Assembly (NCBI GenBank): GCA_903813345.2
Contig: CAIIXF020000006.1
Location: 38,653,936 to 38,717,935 of the forward strand
DNA length: 64,000 nt
Source: Owenia fusiformis
Lineage: Eukaryota; Annelida; Polychaeta; Sabellida; Oweniidae
Reading direction: 5' to 3'
Below, piece by piece: positions 11,746 to 24,515 of this stretch. Numbering within the stretch: position 1 is the first letter of the stretch; each line of letters begins with the position of its first letter. The notes beneath the pieces were generated by a model. It was given only the letters and a program-made list of their open reading frames with translations. It made no database searches and was not told the origin of the DNA. The position numbers were made by a program, and so were the translations under genes.

Positions 11746-13559
11746 AGATCTTATCGATTATGCAAAGACTGAAAACATTGATGGTATCTTAATTAGCTTA
11801 GATTTTAAAAAGGCTTTTGACAGTTTAAATTGTTTATTATGTACTCAGTATTAGAAAACATGAATTTTGGAAAAGGATTTATAAAATGGGTTAAAATCTT
11901 TTATACTCATCCATTTTTGAAAATAAAGAACAATGGTTTCTTTTCGAGAGAAGTTAAAATTGGCAGAGGTATAAGACAGGGCTGCCTCTTATCAGCGCTC
12001 CTGTTTATACTTTGTACAGAGATAATGGCAACAAATATAAAATATAATGATGAAATAAATGGAATAAGTATAGTTCAGCATGCAGACGACACTTCTATAA
12101 TTTTAAAAAATAGGGAATCAGTAAAAATTATGCTTGCAGAAATACAGAAATTTTCCAAACTGAGTGGTTTAGAACTAAATTTAGAAAAAACACAGGGAAT
12201 TTGGCTCGGAACATATCAGAATCGTGAAAAAATATATAAAAACATCGAGTTTCCAGATGAACCAATAAAAATAGTTGGTATATATGTGGGAAATGATTAT
12301 GAAAAGTGTCAGAAATATAACTGGAATCCTAAAATTTTGGAATTTGAAAAACTATTTGAATCGTGGAAATCTAGAAAACTATCACTCTTTGGAAAAGTAC
12401 AGATTATAAATTCATTTAAGCTATCTCAAAACTGATATTTTTATCTCCATCCTAGATGTACCTGGAACTATTATAAATCAACTAAACAGTATGATGTATA
12501 AATTCATATTGAAAATGATAAAGAGAAATGTTATAATTGGAAAGCTTGAAAAAGGAGGGTTAGGCTTAACTGATCTGCAAACAAAAATTTCAGCAATTAA
12601 AGGTATGTGGGTAAAGGGTTTAATTGGAGAAAATAGTGCTTGGCGACTTATCCCAGTATTTTACATTAAAAATGTGGTTTTAGCCTTAGCACTTTCCTGA
12701 AAACAAGATTTCTAAATATTGTTAAAATACCAATGCCAATTTTTTACCAAAATATCTTTACTTCTTTTAACAGATGTAAATTGATAGACAGAGATAAAAA
12801 TAGCATATTTTCTGGATTATTCTGGTTAAATGAAAGGTTTCAGAACAAAAAAGTGTCCTCTATTGCAAACACTGGATCAAAAGTGGTTTTGTTTATTTAA
12901 AAGATTTTATTGATATAAATGGTAGCGTTATAGATGAAAAACAATTTTAAATAAATTAATTGATAAAATGAATTGGATGACTGAATATCTCCGAATAAAA
13001 TGTTTTATTGTAAAATTATTAAAAGAACATGATGGGTAGTTAGCAAACACAAGCATTAGATACCATAACAAAATTCTTCTAAAAATGGCTCATGGACAGA
13101 AATAAATGATATCAGCACAAAGTCATTGTATAATATACTTTTAAAAGAAAAGGCTGAAAGCACAGTAATGGAAATTTATTGGAGTTCATTGTTTAAGACA
13201 CCAAATACAACACATTTTTATAGATCTATTAATATATGTCAAAATATATAAACATTGTTGACAAAAAATATGCTGAATTTAACTATAAATTGATTCATAA
13301 CATATTGGCATGTGGTTAACTTGTGAGTAAGTGGAATAATAAAATTTCAAAACTGTGTCTGTATTGCAATGAAACTCATGACAGCAAGCATATGAAATTT
13401 GAGTGTCGATTACTAGGAAATCTTTGGGTTAATGTTGGGAAGATTTTAAAATGTAATATCAAATGGAAAAATCTAATATTAGGGTTTTATATGAATGAAG
13501 GAAATATTCAAGAAGTTAGAAATATGTCACAACTGTGGTCAGCTATAGCATTTATGTAA
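11746..13559 (+). pseudogene. LINE reverse transcriptase, degenerate
   Basis: The RT domain begins within motif A (SLDFKKAFDS, 11798-11827). A frameshift follows near 11835, then a 201-residue open stretch to 12435 holds the GIRQGCLLSALLF motif and a catalytic HADD box (usually Y/F-ADD). A second piece at 12491-12700 contains GKLEKGGLGLTDL, a segment typical after the RT thumb. A last piece at 13323-13559 has CLYCN...HDSKHMKFEC, a C-terminal zinc-knuckle-like motif. Stops and shifts between pieces make it non-functional. Endonuclease and ORF1 are absent. Confidence 0.8.
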
Positions 13560-13575
13560 ATTGGAGTAAACACTA

Positions 13576-14390
13576 ACCCTACTATCACACCAAACTAGTT
13601 CTCATTACGTTCTCGAAAACGGGCTTCAACTGTGTACGCACGGACTGGACCTACTAAGAATCGTTTGGGATCTATTTACAAACTTCATCGAACGTATTCG
13701 AACGGGTAGGTCCTCTAGAACTTAGACAATGCTCAAAATGGTCTCGTGGTCGTCACGTTCTACAATTAGAACGAGTGACAACGTACTAACGACGAGCTCG
13801 ACGTACTGCGAACGTAACCGACGTACTTCAATCCTACTAGGGATGTTTTAACAACGAGTTGAACTGTCTGAGGACGTGTTGAGAACGAGGTAGAACTAAT
13901 TGCAAACTGGTTTAAACTGATTAAGAACGTATTTAACACTTCTTATGAACGAGTTAGCAAAAATATAGCTAGCACACCAAACAAGTTGCCACTGCGTTCT
14001 TCAAAACTGGTTTGAAACTGTGTGCGAACGGAATGAACGTAGCTGCAACTTTCTAAGGTCTATTTACGAACTTTATGAACATTCTCAGACGGGTATGTGA
14101 TTTTAGAATTTTGAATCGATTCAAAATTCGATGGCGACCATACAGTACCGTTTTGTAATCAGCTCATGGTGACCTTCTAGACTAAGGGACGCGTTCTACG
14201 ACGTTGCACACCGACGTGGTGCGACCTGAACGAACTGCGAACGAGATGGACGTATTGAAGACTGTTTAAGAACGAAGAAGCTAATTATTTCAGACATATT
14301 TCCCGACCACAGCCAGATTGAGCCCGTTTTACGACGTTTTCTTAGGACTGGCAAGAACGGGTAAGAACTAGTTTGGTGTGATAGGGGGGT
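13576..14390. mobile_element. dimeric MITE with 27-bp TIRs, TA target duplication
   Basis: The left end ACCCTACTATCACACCAAAC continues into TAGTTCT. The right end is its complement with two mismatches, and both flanks are TA (13574-13575 and 14391-14392), as for Tc1/mariner-type insertions. Inside, the left end recurs in direct orientation at about 13968 (TAGCACACCAAACAAGTT), and sequences such as GGTCTATTTACGAACTT repeat at ~390-bp spacing, so the element is a tandem dimer. It carries no coding capacity. It sits inside the LINE at 11741-14749. A relict relative lies at 56055-56345. Confidence 0.85.
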
Positions 14391-15316
14391 TAGATGATTA
14401 TGAGGGACTTAAGGATGTACATTTTAACATTAACAAAAGCGTTTCTATATTTATCCAAGTATGTTGAAAATATGAGACATATAAAGAAGAAAAATAAGAA
14501 GTGCTGCACCTTTTAGAGGACAGAATTAATAATTTTAAACTTGTTTTAATAACAGAGTAGATGTAGATAATAGTATATGTAGATATACTTCTTTCACATC
14601 TTTACAGACATGTACTTGCTGTGTTTCTTTTTCACGTCTTTATAGTTTTTTTACATCTTATAGATGTGAGATTACTGCAGGTTTATGTACTTACTTAACT
14701 TTTGTATCCTTGATTAAATGTATATGTAAATATTTTTTGATTTTGTAAAAAAACATTTATTCCATGATGATGAAATTCCCTGCAATCTGATTGGTCTATG
14801 TGACTTATTTATCCTGTATTTATAAGCACTCTCATACATATGTTCTTTATAAAAAATGTTCACATGTAATAAATAGTCTAAAATCAAGTGCACATGTAGT
14901 GTAAATACTAAATGCACCTGGAAGTAGTACAAGTGCGCATGTTCATTACAAGTGTACCTGTAAATATGGCAAGTGCACCTATCAATATTACAAATACATC
15001 TGTCGATACTACAAGTGTACTTTGCAATACTAAAAATGTTCTGAATTTGGAGGAGTGATTAAGAAATGTTGATGTTGTACTACATACATATCCAGATAGA
15101 AAAACCATTAAGATGGGGATACAATCGTTTAGTGAGAGGTAGTTTGAGAATTCAATGTGGTTTGAAATATGGAAGAAAATCTAACTTAAGGAGTGGTGAT
15201 GATTTTGAAATATTGAACATAACGCTGTAATTTTTGAAAACCTAAACTGTATATTATTTATTTTAGTTCAAAATCAATCTTGCAGTAAAACTTCTATTAT
15301 CTGATTATGTTTATGA

Positions 15317-15480
15317 GAAAATGCCATTCAATAGGGAAATATCATTAAAATTGAGTTCTTTTCAATGTGATGTGAGAATGCCATTCAGTTTGAATTCTAT
15401 TCAATGGTAGAATGCCATTCAACTTGAAAATGAAATTCAATAGGAAAATGCCATTCAATTTGAATGCCATTCCCTTTTAG
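15317..15480 (+). repeat. degenerate AATGCCATTCAA repeat block (copy B)
   Basis: Counterpart of 4490-4680, with the same order of variants. Confidence 0.6.
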
Positions 15481-15869
15481 ATTACACAGTGTTTGATGTG
15501 AATTAATCTTATCAGGTTTACAGGCTATTTTTATTAATCACAATTTGGCCCTGAAGTTGAAATCTCTTATTTATATCTCTTATTCGTAAATGCTACATCA
15601 TTTACTAATTCCCAGTAAAATGGCCTCCGTAACAATCACTATTTATCGAAGTCAATTCGATTTTAGTTTTCCAAGCGTAATTGGTTAATTGCATATAATG
15701 TGGATTCCTTGTTTTCTATTCTAAATGCTTTCTTTGCTTATTGTAGTTGAATGTATGGTGAAAAGGCAGAAACTTTATATTTTGTAAATACAAGCATGTA
15801 TATCATGATAATTGATAATCATTGTGTACAGTAAAACATTGTTTTGTTATTTGACACAATTTTTGGCTC

Positions 15870-16070
15870 ACATGGCCCACAAGTTCATCTGTCCATCCAT
15901 TTGTCCATCTGTCTGTCAATTTGGCACACAAGTTCATCTGTCCATCCATTTGTCCATCTGTCTGTCAATTTGGCCCACAAGTTCATCTGTCCATCCATTT
16001 GTCCATCTGTCTGTCAATTTAGCCCACAAGTACATGTACATCTGTCCATCCATTTGTTCATACAGGGTGT
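15870..16070 (+). repeat. 49-bp minisatellite (copy B)
   Basis: Counterpart of 5080-5270, about 3.7 units, again ending in TACAGGGTGTTCCAAAAC. Copy C has lost most units (about 29995-30080). Confidence 0.8.
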
Positions 16071-16304
16071 TCCAAAACTTACGGTACCTTGTGATGTCAT
16101 GTCATCATAGCAACTATAACTTATAACTTACAACCGTAACCTTAGTTTCATAATTACATTAGAAACTTATATTTAGCATCATTGAATATATGGCTGAGGT
16201 CTGTCATCAATATAGCCAGAGCTTCCAAGTCCATTTACTTTAATACAAATGCTTCGCCAGGTATGTAAGGCAAAATACATATACACAATATAAAATTCCA
16301 TTAC

Positions 16305-17145
16305 CGAAGATAACATAGTGTGGTGCCATACTGTCGGCCTACGCGCGTCTGTCTGTCCGTCCGTCCGTCCGTACGTCTGGCAGTTTTCTCCAAAACCGCT
16401 ACAGATACAACCTTCAAATTTCCAGGGATAACTTATGAGTGCATACAGATGTGGATGAAATTTTTTTTAACTCGATACCTACTTCCTGTCAGCCATTTTG
16501 AAGTTAAATGCTAAAGTCCTTGTCTGCAAACTTTAAGAAAAACGGCTTCACAGTTGGTTTTAAAACTTTAAAATCTTTCTTTAAATTTTTTTTCGACCTG
16601 TTAGCTCAGTCATGGCAGCCATTTTGGATGTCCTAAGAAAAGTTAGCGTGCGATAATACTTTGTTTCGCATTGTTTAAACATTTCCATGTATACAATTTT
16701 TGGCTACTGATATTATCTCTATCATCAGTTTTCATTCCACAAACGAAATGTCATTTATTTTGCCCAATATTTCAGTTTCATTATTTTGAAACATTGAATA
16801 CATGTTTTAATTGGCAGTTTAAAATGGTGCTCATTAACTAAGTCCAATATTCAGCGTCCCTTTAATATCTATTTAGGGTTAAACCAATACTAGGCTTAGC
16901 AGGTCATCTGATTCTCAATTTGATTTTGATTTGAATTGATTCTCAATTGGGACGCATAGGGACTTTGCCTCGCCGTTTAAGTCATGGCTCTAATTGGTAC
17001 AAAAATTAAGCTACCCGCGAATGCTGTTTTTCCTCCGGGGCCTTGCCATAACTAACGAAAACAATGGTGTGGACATTTCTGGATTATTTCCAGTGTTTCC
17101 TTTTGTTGCTATCTCATTTCTCAAAGTATCCATGCCAATTTCTTG
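16305..17145. other. copy-B-specific noncoding segment
   Basis: Copy A has about 490 bp of different sequence in this position (5505-5995). The segment opens with a TCCGTCCGTCCG run, then GGCAGTTTTCTCCAAAACCG and phrases such as GCCATTTTGAAG, which resemble the start of a dispersed repeat. No coding region was recognised. Confidence 0.55.
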
Positions 17146-17479
17146 ACTCTCCCAATCAACCGTACCTCCTTATCTTATGATGACCGCACAAATTGATAGA
17201 GCGTGGGAACCGACTGTGCCAAATGCTACGGATATTGCAGCTATGTGTGTTGTGTTTTCAAGTGTTATTTATGTCCGACAAATCGAATTATGATTTTGAT
17301 ACTATCTAGATGTATTTAATAGTATATAGATGTCTCGTTCATTCATTTGACCATGAAAATCATAACTGCCTGTAAAGGAATATGAATAAAGTATGTAAAT
17401 AAATGAATTAAAACGTCAAATTAAGAAGCAAAAGTCTTTTCTGGGTCACTGCGAATGGCATGATTTCCTCGAGTCTCTT

Positions 17480-17803
17480 CAGTTGCAAGGCAACCATACT
17501 GGGACCGATTCGCGTCGTTCCACTACTGCCCTTGGTGGGGGCCCGCTACCATACTATATGAATCCCGGAGTTTACTAAAGCACGTTAGTGGAGGAACCAA
17601 CCACAGTCTCACAATCTGTCTCCGGCAAGAGCGGCCAGAGAACCAACCCATGCCAAGGGCCGGTAAACGGTTGGACCTTCGGACCGGGTGTCCGTAGTGA
17701 CAATGATCAACAACTCCGTACCTGGGGCTCGAACGCGGGACCTCCGTATCCCACGACGTTCAACCGCACAGTAGCCTCAGTCTACGCCACTAGGCTACCC
17801 TAG
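17480..17803 (-). mobile_element. tRNA-derived SINE (copy B)
   Basis: Duplicate of the SINE at 6330-6655. The A box TAGCCTAGTGG lies at 17797-17787 and the B box GTTCGAGCC at 17734-17726 on the minus strand. It moved with the segmental duplication rather than by separate insertion, because the flanks also match. Confidence 0.72.
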
Positions 17804-17819
17804 TCAAAACTGCTAAAAA

Positions 17820-19245
17820 ATAATGTAGTTGTTACGATAATTTGCATGGATAAACATGATATTACATTTCTTAATTGATTAATCTGATTTAGTTGGAATC
17901 GAAGTTCGACCAACGATAAATGCAATGCAATCAACAACTCTTTCAAATGTGTACGGTAGTCGTAAAGACAGAAAGTACAAGAGTCGTGATCAATGTAAAG
18001 TATATTTAAGACACATCTTTAAATATCGGGAAAGAATAATATTCCAAAATGAAGAAAAATCATTTAGTATTTGATTTGTTGCCAATATATCAATTGCGTC
18101 TCAAATGAATGAAATAAAAGGTATCGCGGGCCACTATCGATGAGTGAAAACAATTAGAATTGACGCATCTAAATCGCACAATATAACGGTAAGTGAATAG
18201 GTTTGTGTAGATACGTCGAGGAAAATAAGCTATTTCGACGCTTGAAATTATCTGATTACGCTTATTAATAATAACGCATGGCTATTAAACACAAGTGTTG
18301 TGTAGAACAAAAACAAGAAAACTGAACGACCCATTAAAGTTTAAGGAACTGTACTTCAGTTTCAAAGTGTTCAAGATATTTCCGCATGTTCAAAAACACA
18401 AAATTTATATTTTAGGCTATCGATATTTTGTCAAATATCTCCAATTCATATTACAGGGAAAACATAATCATGTTTGAATTTTGTGTGTAATTTTCTATCA
18501 AAACAACTAAATTTATGCAAATTCTAGAGATTTTCAAGTTTCTAAAATCGTCGGGCTAAATCCCCATTGACACAATGTTGAAAAACCGTCAAAAGTGCAT
18601 TTACTCTTACAAGGATCACAATTTTAATAGTTATTTTATAGTTACATTCTAATGGTGTTTTAAGTTTATTCAAATAGAATTACTTGTTAAATCAAGAAAT
18701 TAAGTGACTCTTATCATGTTATTTAGCCCTACCTGTACCCATGAGGCCATCTATTTTTCCTTTTATATGGAAAGGGTCAATTCTACAGAATCAGACTTTT
18801 TGGGGAATGCGTTGGGCGGGGGCGTGTATCATTAACATTCTAAGGTTTAATTCTCTATTTTATTCTGGTAAATATCATTATGATATATAAAATCGCAAAA
18901 ATAACTTTCCAATGGTGTGCTTAACGTGTGGCTAGTCATGCTTTACCACGATGAATAAATGCACGTAAACCTTTGGTTTGTAAAATCGTGTTTTTAAAGT
19001 AGAATACGTGATGCTTGATTTCTCGGTTATTGGACCAATTTCATTTTTGTATTTAACGACATTTCAGATGATCATTTTTTTGTTACTATGCCCCTCGTAG
19101 TAGTACTTGAATCATCACAATAGAACGCATGGAACATCATCAAATTCCAATCAGAAATAAATGTGACACAGGTAGTATTTTGTAGAACTCTTAAAACTGG
19201 AAGCATTTTATAAATCCTGAGGAAGGTAACTGTTAATGTATGTTA
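17820..19245. other. noncoding stretch shared with copy A
   Basis: Matches about 6690-8120 with small indels. I see no gene. Confidence 0.55.
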
Positions 19246-21062
19246 TTTCCTAATTAAACAGTCTTCACCACAAACCACACAGCATAATATCACATATATT
19301 ATAGGATTAAATTCGAGCCAGCAGCCCGCGTTTATTGGAATAGCATTAAGTACATCTGATACAAAGGATGAGTGAAAAAAAAAATGTAGCCAGGTCGCGA
19401 TGCATCCAGGTACCAATGACGGCCACGATGCCAATGTCATAGCGGCCACGATGCCGATGGCATTAATGCCAGAAACCTCTTAGGTTCAAATATACCCAAC
19501 ATCCGTCCTCGGCTCCCAACCTCGCTGCTAATTTACGATGTTTAACTGCCTTCAAGGCATCAATAAGGCACCGTGTGCCTAATTAAAACATCTAAATCCA
19601 ACAACCCATCCATATCTAATGATCAACTGTCATTAAAACCATTGTGGCTACACGTTTGTTAACACGTCAAAGATCTCAAATTAATTCACAAATTTCGGAA
19701 TAAACCAATTCTAAATTGTGACTATCTGTCAACTTGCAATATAAAAGAATTGCATAAGGACCATACATGTATATAGTGACTTCTAGCACTATGCAAAATC
19801 TGTGAGTAACATGCCTCACTATCTAATACAGTAATCACGCACTGTCATTAATACATAACAATAATCTAAATCACTGTCTACAGACTTGCACTGTAACCAT
19901 AACATTGCCTTTTGGAAAAACACGTAACTCAGAAAGTTAATGAAACTTCCTTCCTTCATAGACTGTCGTAATATGCGACATTGTTGGTCACAAAAGACAA
20001 AAATTCCGTGATTATCACAAGAATACACGACCGGACTACAAAAATCATACGATCTTCTAAAACTATTGTGATGAACAATATAATATCTGGAAAGCACCAT
20101 GCTTTGCAAACCTTAATACAAACTTATCTCGTATTGCAACAAAAGCAAAAGAACAATTCTTCGAAACGTTGTAAATCTAAATACTATCTGTTTAATATAA
20201 AATGCAATTAGTTGACAAGCACTTCTCTTAATGTGTTTGTCACACTGATATAACACAACTACTGTAAATGTTGTAAAGGAACACAACTATCATCTTAAAT
20301 TACCAAAATTGATGCCCTTCTGGAAATAGATATTACATATCTAATAAAAATATGAAGGACTTTCGGATATAATCAATATCTTTAAAAGCAAAACTTTGTG
20401 CCTTCCTTGAAACAATATGACAGAAACGCACTTAAATACATATTTATTCACTTAGATTCAATGCGCTGTCAGTAAAAAGCCATGCCTTGAGTTTCAGATT
20501 TATATGCACATTAAATAATTGCTTCTTAGAAACCTAATATCTAAATGTTTTAATTAACTTAATTAATATCCTATGCTATGCAATGCTTTGTAATAATTGC
20601 AGAAAAATATACTTCCAAAATAGTAATTATTGGGAACAGGTTACATCAACGTCAGAACACGTATACTTCATTCACAAACGTTGATTTGGTCAATAGCACT
20701 AAAGAAAGTGTTCATTGACTTCAATATGAAAAACTTTAGTTTATCGACCTGACACCGTTAAAACCCAGATCAAAATCTTTGTGACTTTCGAAAGGGAAAA
20801 AGGTATGCCTCCTCGAAAATAAAACTAAATTTTCGAACCGGTTGTATGACAACTTACAACATTAACTAAAACTGTGTATAAACGCTTCGGTTGCTACTCG
20901 CAGAATAACACGATCCCATCGTGCATCCACTCACATAACCTACTCATGATCACATCATGTTATCCAATCAGTTGAAATCGCGTTCGATTTCACTAACGCT
21001 AAGACGTTATATCAACCGGAAATAAAATAATTCAACTCTAATTTCAAACGTGTTGAATTTTA
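19246..21062. other. 1.8-kb segment absent from copy A
   Basis: Copy A reads straight through from TAATGTATGTT to CCACTAATGAAAAC at this point. The intervening 1.8 kb has no recognised coding region, no clear TIR and no clear target duplication. It could be an insertion in B or a deletion in A. Confidence 0.55.
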
Positions 21063-21239
21063 ATTCCACTAATGAAAACTTTTGTTTCTTCTATAATTAT
21101 TTTATTTATTTTAATATCAAATAAAAACAATTTACATACAGTTACATTCAATACATACATACAATGTACACAACAATACAGATCAACAGAAAATGAATAC
21201 ATAAAAAATGAATGGGACGGATATTCATATTTGGTTATT

Positions 21240-23504
21240 CAGGCCTCCTAGACTTCCAACAACGCGAACATCAGTTCTGATACCACGAACTACGTTCCTT
21301 GCACTCGAACCACGAATCTCATATCGCGAACGTGAAATCTTATGTCGCGCACCACCATTTCCTTGTTTCCGGACATATTTCTTATACCGCGCACAGAGAT
21401 CCGTAACCGCGAACAATTTGTACATAATACATACGGGTGTTTGGGATTCCAGGTTACATGTATATACCAATATGCAACGGAGTGAAACAAGGAAACGAAA
21501 TTCAGTTTCACCTCCGCTTTCGCCGGACTTTCGTTCCTTTGAAAAGCATGCAAGATTAACAACACGCCCCGAGTTGGCAGGGCTTCAAATGATGTGTCAA
21601 AGGACAGCACAGCACAACGACCCATTCTGATACTCAGACCATCCCTGCTATGCACAAGAATGGTGTAGAAGGAAACTGAGAGAAGGCTGTGATATCTCAC
21701 GATGACAATGACCAGTCCATGGTCAGAATGACCCTAGACATGATGAATTTACTTTTTCAGGCCTCTGAAATTTGTGACTGAAAAATAGATAAAATAAGGA
21801 GCTTAGGAAAGGTCACTGAACAGAATCTCTTGCATTTTTCAGAAAATGTGCCTAATATATTGCTCTCAGTGATACAATCTTGGGAAATTTGATATCATTC
21901 GTTGAAAAAGAAAAAGAATGAAAAAACTGAATTGAAAAGCGATCTTTTTTCCTTTTAATGACCGCCATTTTCTCAGACAAGTTTCTAAAATTTTAGATTG
22001 TATCATTTAGAGCAATATATTGGGCACATTTTCTGAAAAATTCAAGAGATTCTGTTCATTATGCTTTCCTATGCTCCTACTTAAAGCTATTTACAGTGAC
22101 CTTTTCAGAGGCCTGAAAAAGTTATTTTATCATGTCTAGGGTCATTCTGAGCATGGTCAGTGTGATCCTGGTCATGTAAATGGGATGTGGAACTAGTTAA
22201 ACTGACTGGAGGTTAAAACAGAACTCTGATATCTTGGTTCAGAAAATGTTTGAAATTTTAGCATCATGCGACCTTAAACTACAAGGTTTACTATTATACA
22301 GTACACCTACATTGTAGTAATCAGTTATGGCTGTATTCTGTTTAGATGCACTGGCCCGCCCCCTCCCTCTGAGATGGGCCCAGAAAAAATGGGTCCGACA
22401 TTTTAGCGCTCCACATGTCTTGGGTCAGATATTGTCCTGGTTGCTGAAGTCAGGAATTTTTCGGGAACATGGGGCAAAACGACACTCATAATAATTTGAT
22501 CCGTGCAGAGGTTTTTCTAATCAGTCAATCATCGCGAACTTTGATGTTCCATCTTATGAAGGGATTATATTTCACATTTCTGTGATTTTTCAGAGTGTTC
22601 GAAAATAATGTTGAGAGTAGGGCAAAATGGCCCATGGGTGGGGCAGAACAGCCCACAATGAAAGCTTCGTTTTTAAAACCAAGATTAATTAACTACAGGA
22701 CTCGTCAACACACATCTATTCTATTCTTCTATTACGATTTAGTAGTAATTTGATATGTTTTGAAACAAAAACCAAGTGTTAAAATCTTTATTAGGATGAT
22801 AGTTTGTTATTTTCCCGCTGAATGTAAACAGTTAATCCCACAAGCCGTAATGGGGGGGGGGGCAACATTTAAGTTACGTTTTCATTTAAAACGTTTTACA
22901 GGCAAAGGGTAGCATCTTCAAATTATCAGTAGCTGGAGCTACAGATATAGCACATCAAGTATTCTATAAAATCAGGAATATTGTACATAGGGTAACTCAT
23001 TTCTTTATTATGATACAATCATCGGCTCAAATGGACAAAATTGGAAAAAGCTGTTCTTTAATTTGGCCATACGTGTTGTTACTCAAAAGTCAGGTTTTTG
23101 TTTTTGTTGTTATTACCCAGCCCTTTCACTGAAAATGTCAATGCGCGTGGTTGCAAGGTAGTCCCAATATTTTGTGTTTCCTAGAGCTTGAAAATACTGT
23201 TATCGTCAATGAGTGGATATTCATTCACATGCATGCAAAACTTGGAAAATATTTCTTCCGAATTCCATATGAAAACATCTCGTTGGAATTTTACTTCTGC
23301 GTAATAATACGAACAAAATTACGGACTTTTTTTCGATCAGATGCGTGGTTCGCGGTAACGGATCTCTGTGCGCGGAAACAAGGAAATGGTGGTGCGCGAC
23401 ATAAGATTTCACGTTCGCGATATGAGATTCGTGGTTCGAGTGCAAGGAACGTAGTTCGCGGTATCAGAACTGATGTTCGCGTTGTTGGAAGTCTAGGAGG
23501 CCTG
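21240..23504. mobile_element. 2.27-kb long-TIR DNA transposon, non-autonomous, TSD TTATT
   Basis: The ends read CAGGCCTCCTAGACTTCC and its complement. The TIRs run about 165-185 bp with few mismatches; the left arm carries a 16-bp insertion relative to the right. The flanks are TTATT (21235-21239 and 23505-23509). Copy A preserves the empty site TTTGGTTATTGCACATC at about 8290-8307, proving insertion. The arms are rich in CGCGAAC/GTTCGCG motifs. The open frames in the arms are mirror images of each other and are not genes; no transposase is visible. The superfamily is unclear: a 5-bp duplication with CAGG ends does not match a type I can name. Confidence 0.9.
21705..22165. repeat. foldback inverted repeat inside the 2.27-kb element
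   Basis: The arms begin AGAATGACCCTAGACATGAT and contain TTTTTCAGGCCTCTGAAA. They match in inverted orientation over about 200 bp, around a short centre near 21930. It is either a nested MITE or an internal palindrome of the host element. The arms are more diverged than the outer TIRs. Confidence 0.75.
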
Positions 23505-23599
23505 TTATTGCACATCATAATGTGCATATGTGGAATTGTCACTTTTCATTCATCTCAATTATAGGCTCCAAACAGCACGGTTTCTTTACTCTAATTCAA

Positions 23600-24515
23600 A
23601 TATGTAAAAATAAAATTTACCGTATTCCTGCTATTTGATAACCGAGCTGGCTTATATTTCCTTAAAGTAATCCAAATGTTTTGTAAGGACATTTCCCAAG
23701 AGATAGATTTTTTATTGCCACTACAGCAAGAAGTGGTGACATATTGTTAAAGCCACCATGTTTTCTAAACCAGCATCAAGGGACAGTATTTGGCATCTGT
23801 AACACTTGTTACACTCTTTAGAAGGTAATATCTTGGGCCTAAATATAATGCCTTGTTATTGAGGAAGCTACAGACTTCTATTTTCCTCATTTAGTGTAAA
23901 ACTGAACTTTAACAGTTTCTTAATTTCAGGGGAACAGTTCCCTTGAGGTTGAAAAGAAATTATGCAAATATTGAAATAAAACATTCTGATTGGTTAGATC
24001 ATGTTACATGAGTTATATGGTGTATTCTGATTGTTCGAATTTTGCACATATTGCCAAATTTTGTTGGAGATTCCCTTAAGTTCTTGTCAGGTAGTCCTGT
24101 ATTGTCTTCTCAGATTGAGTTTTTAAATTGTCTATATGAGAGTTGATGACTCTCTCCAAGTCCCCGGTTCTCTCTTGTTCCTCATTCAAATGTACTCAGC
24201 AGTCAACATAGATGTGGTGGAGAAGTACTGAAATAAAACATTCTGATTGGTTAGACCATGTCTCATGACTTACAGGTATATGGTGTATTATGATTGGTCG
24301 AGTCATTTTAAATAACCTTGCTCATTCAAGTACTCAGCAGTCAACATTCTGATTGGTAAGACCATTTTACATAACCTTCTTTGTCATCCAATCAAGTAAT
24401 CTGTATTCAAAATGGATGTGCGGGAGGTATAATCAAATAAAACACACTCATTGGTTAGATCATGTCATGTGACTTAAAAGGTGTGTAAAAACCAAATTGA
24501 AAAATAAAACTAATT
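23600..24515. other. copy-B-specific noncoding segment with CTGATTGGTTAGA repeats
   Basis: AATAAAACATTCTGATTGG or close variants recur near 23980, 24235, 24345 and 24435, each followed by a CATGT(T/C)-type motif. ATTGG is a CCAAT-box complement, but no promoter function is shown. I see no gene. Confidence 0.5.

Larger units (their letters stand above)
11741..14749 (+). mobile_element. 5'-truncated LINE insertion (L1/Tx1-like)
   Basis: Copy C reads CATTATTTATTCCATGATG uninterrupted at 28880-28900. Here that target is split: the left flank ends CATTATTTA at 11736 and the right flank resumes ATTTATTCC after an A-rich tail (TGTAAAAAAAC). ATTTA is the likely short target duplication. The body encodes a decayed reverse transcriptase and a C-terminal Cys/His region. 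A MITE (13576-14390) is inserted in it. Orientation and tail fit target-primed LINE insertion with 5' truncation. Clade assignment is by general resemblance only. Confidence 0.78.
4022..14830 (+). repeat. segmental tandem duplication, copy A
   Basis: Sequence from about 4022 (CATACATATGTTCTTTATAA) is repeated at about 14832 and 28977. Shared landmarks in the same order are a CA-rich block, an AATGCCATTCAA-rich block, a 49-bp minisatellite, a tRNA-derived SINE, a Gal3ST gene on the minus strand and a terminal stretch (10530-11740 here, 27890-28880 in copy B). Copy A contains a LINE insertion (11741-14749) missing from B. It also has about 680 bp at 9850-10530 that B lacks. Confidence 0.88.

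Noticed and set aside
21208-21700. Open frames on both strands with mirror counterparts at 23151-23564
   Set aside because: They are the two TIR arms of the 2.27-kb element read in opposite directions.
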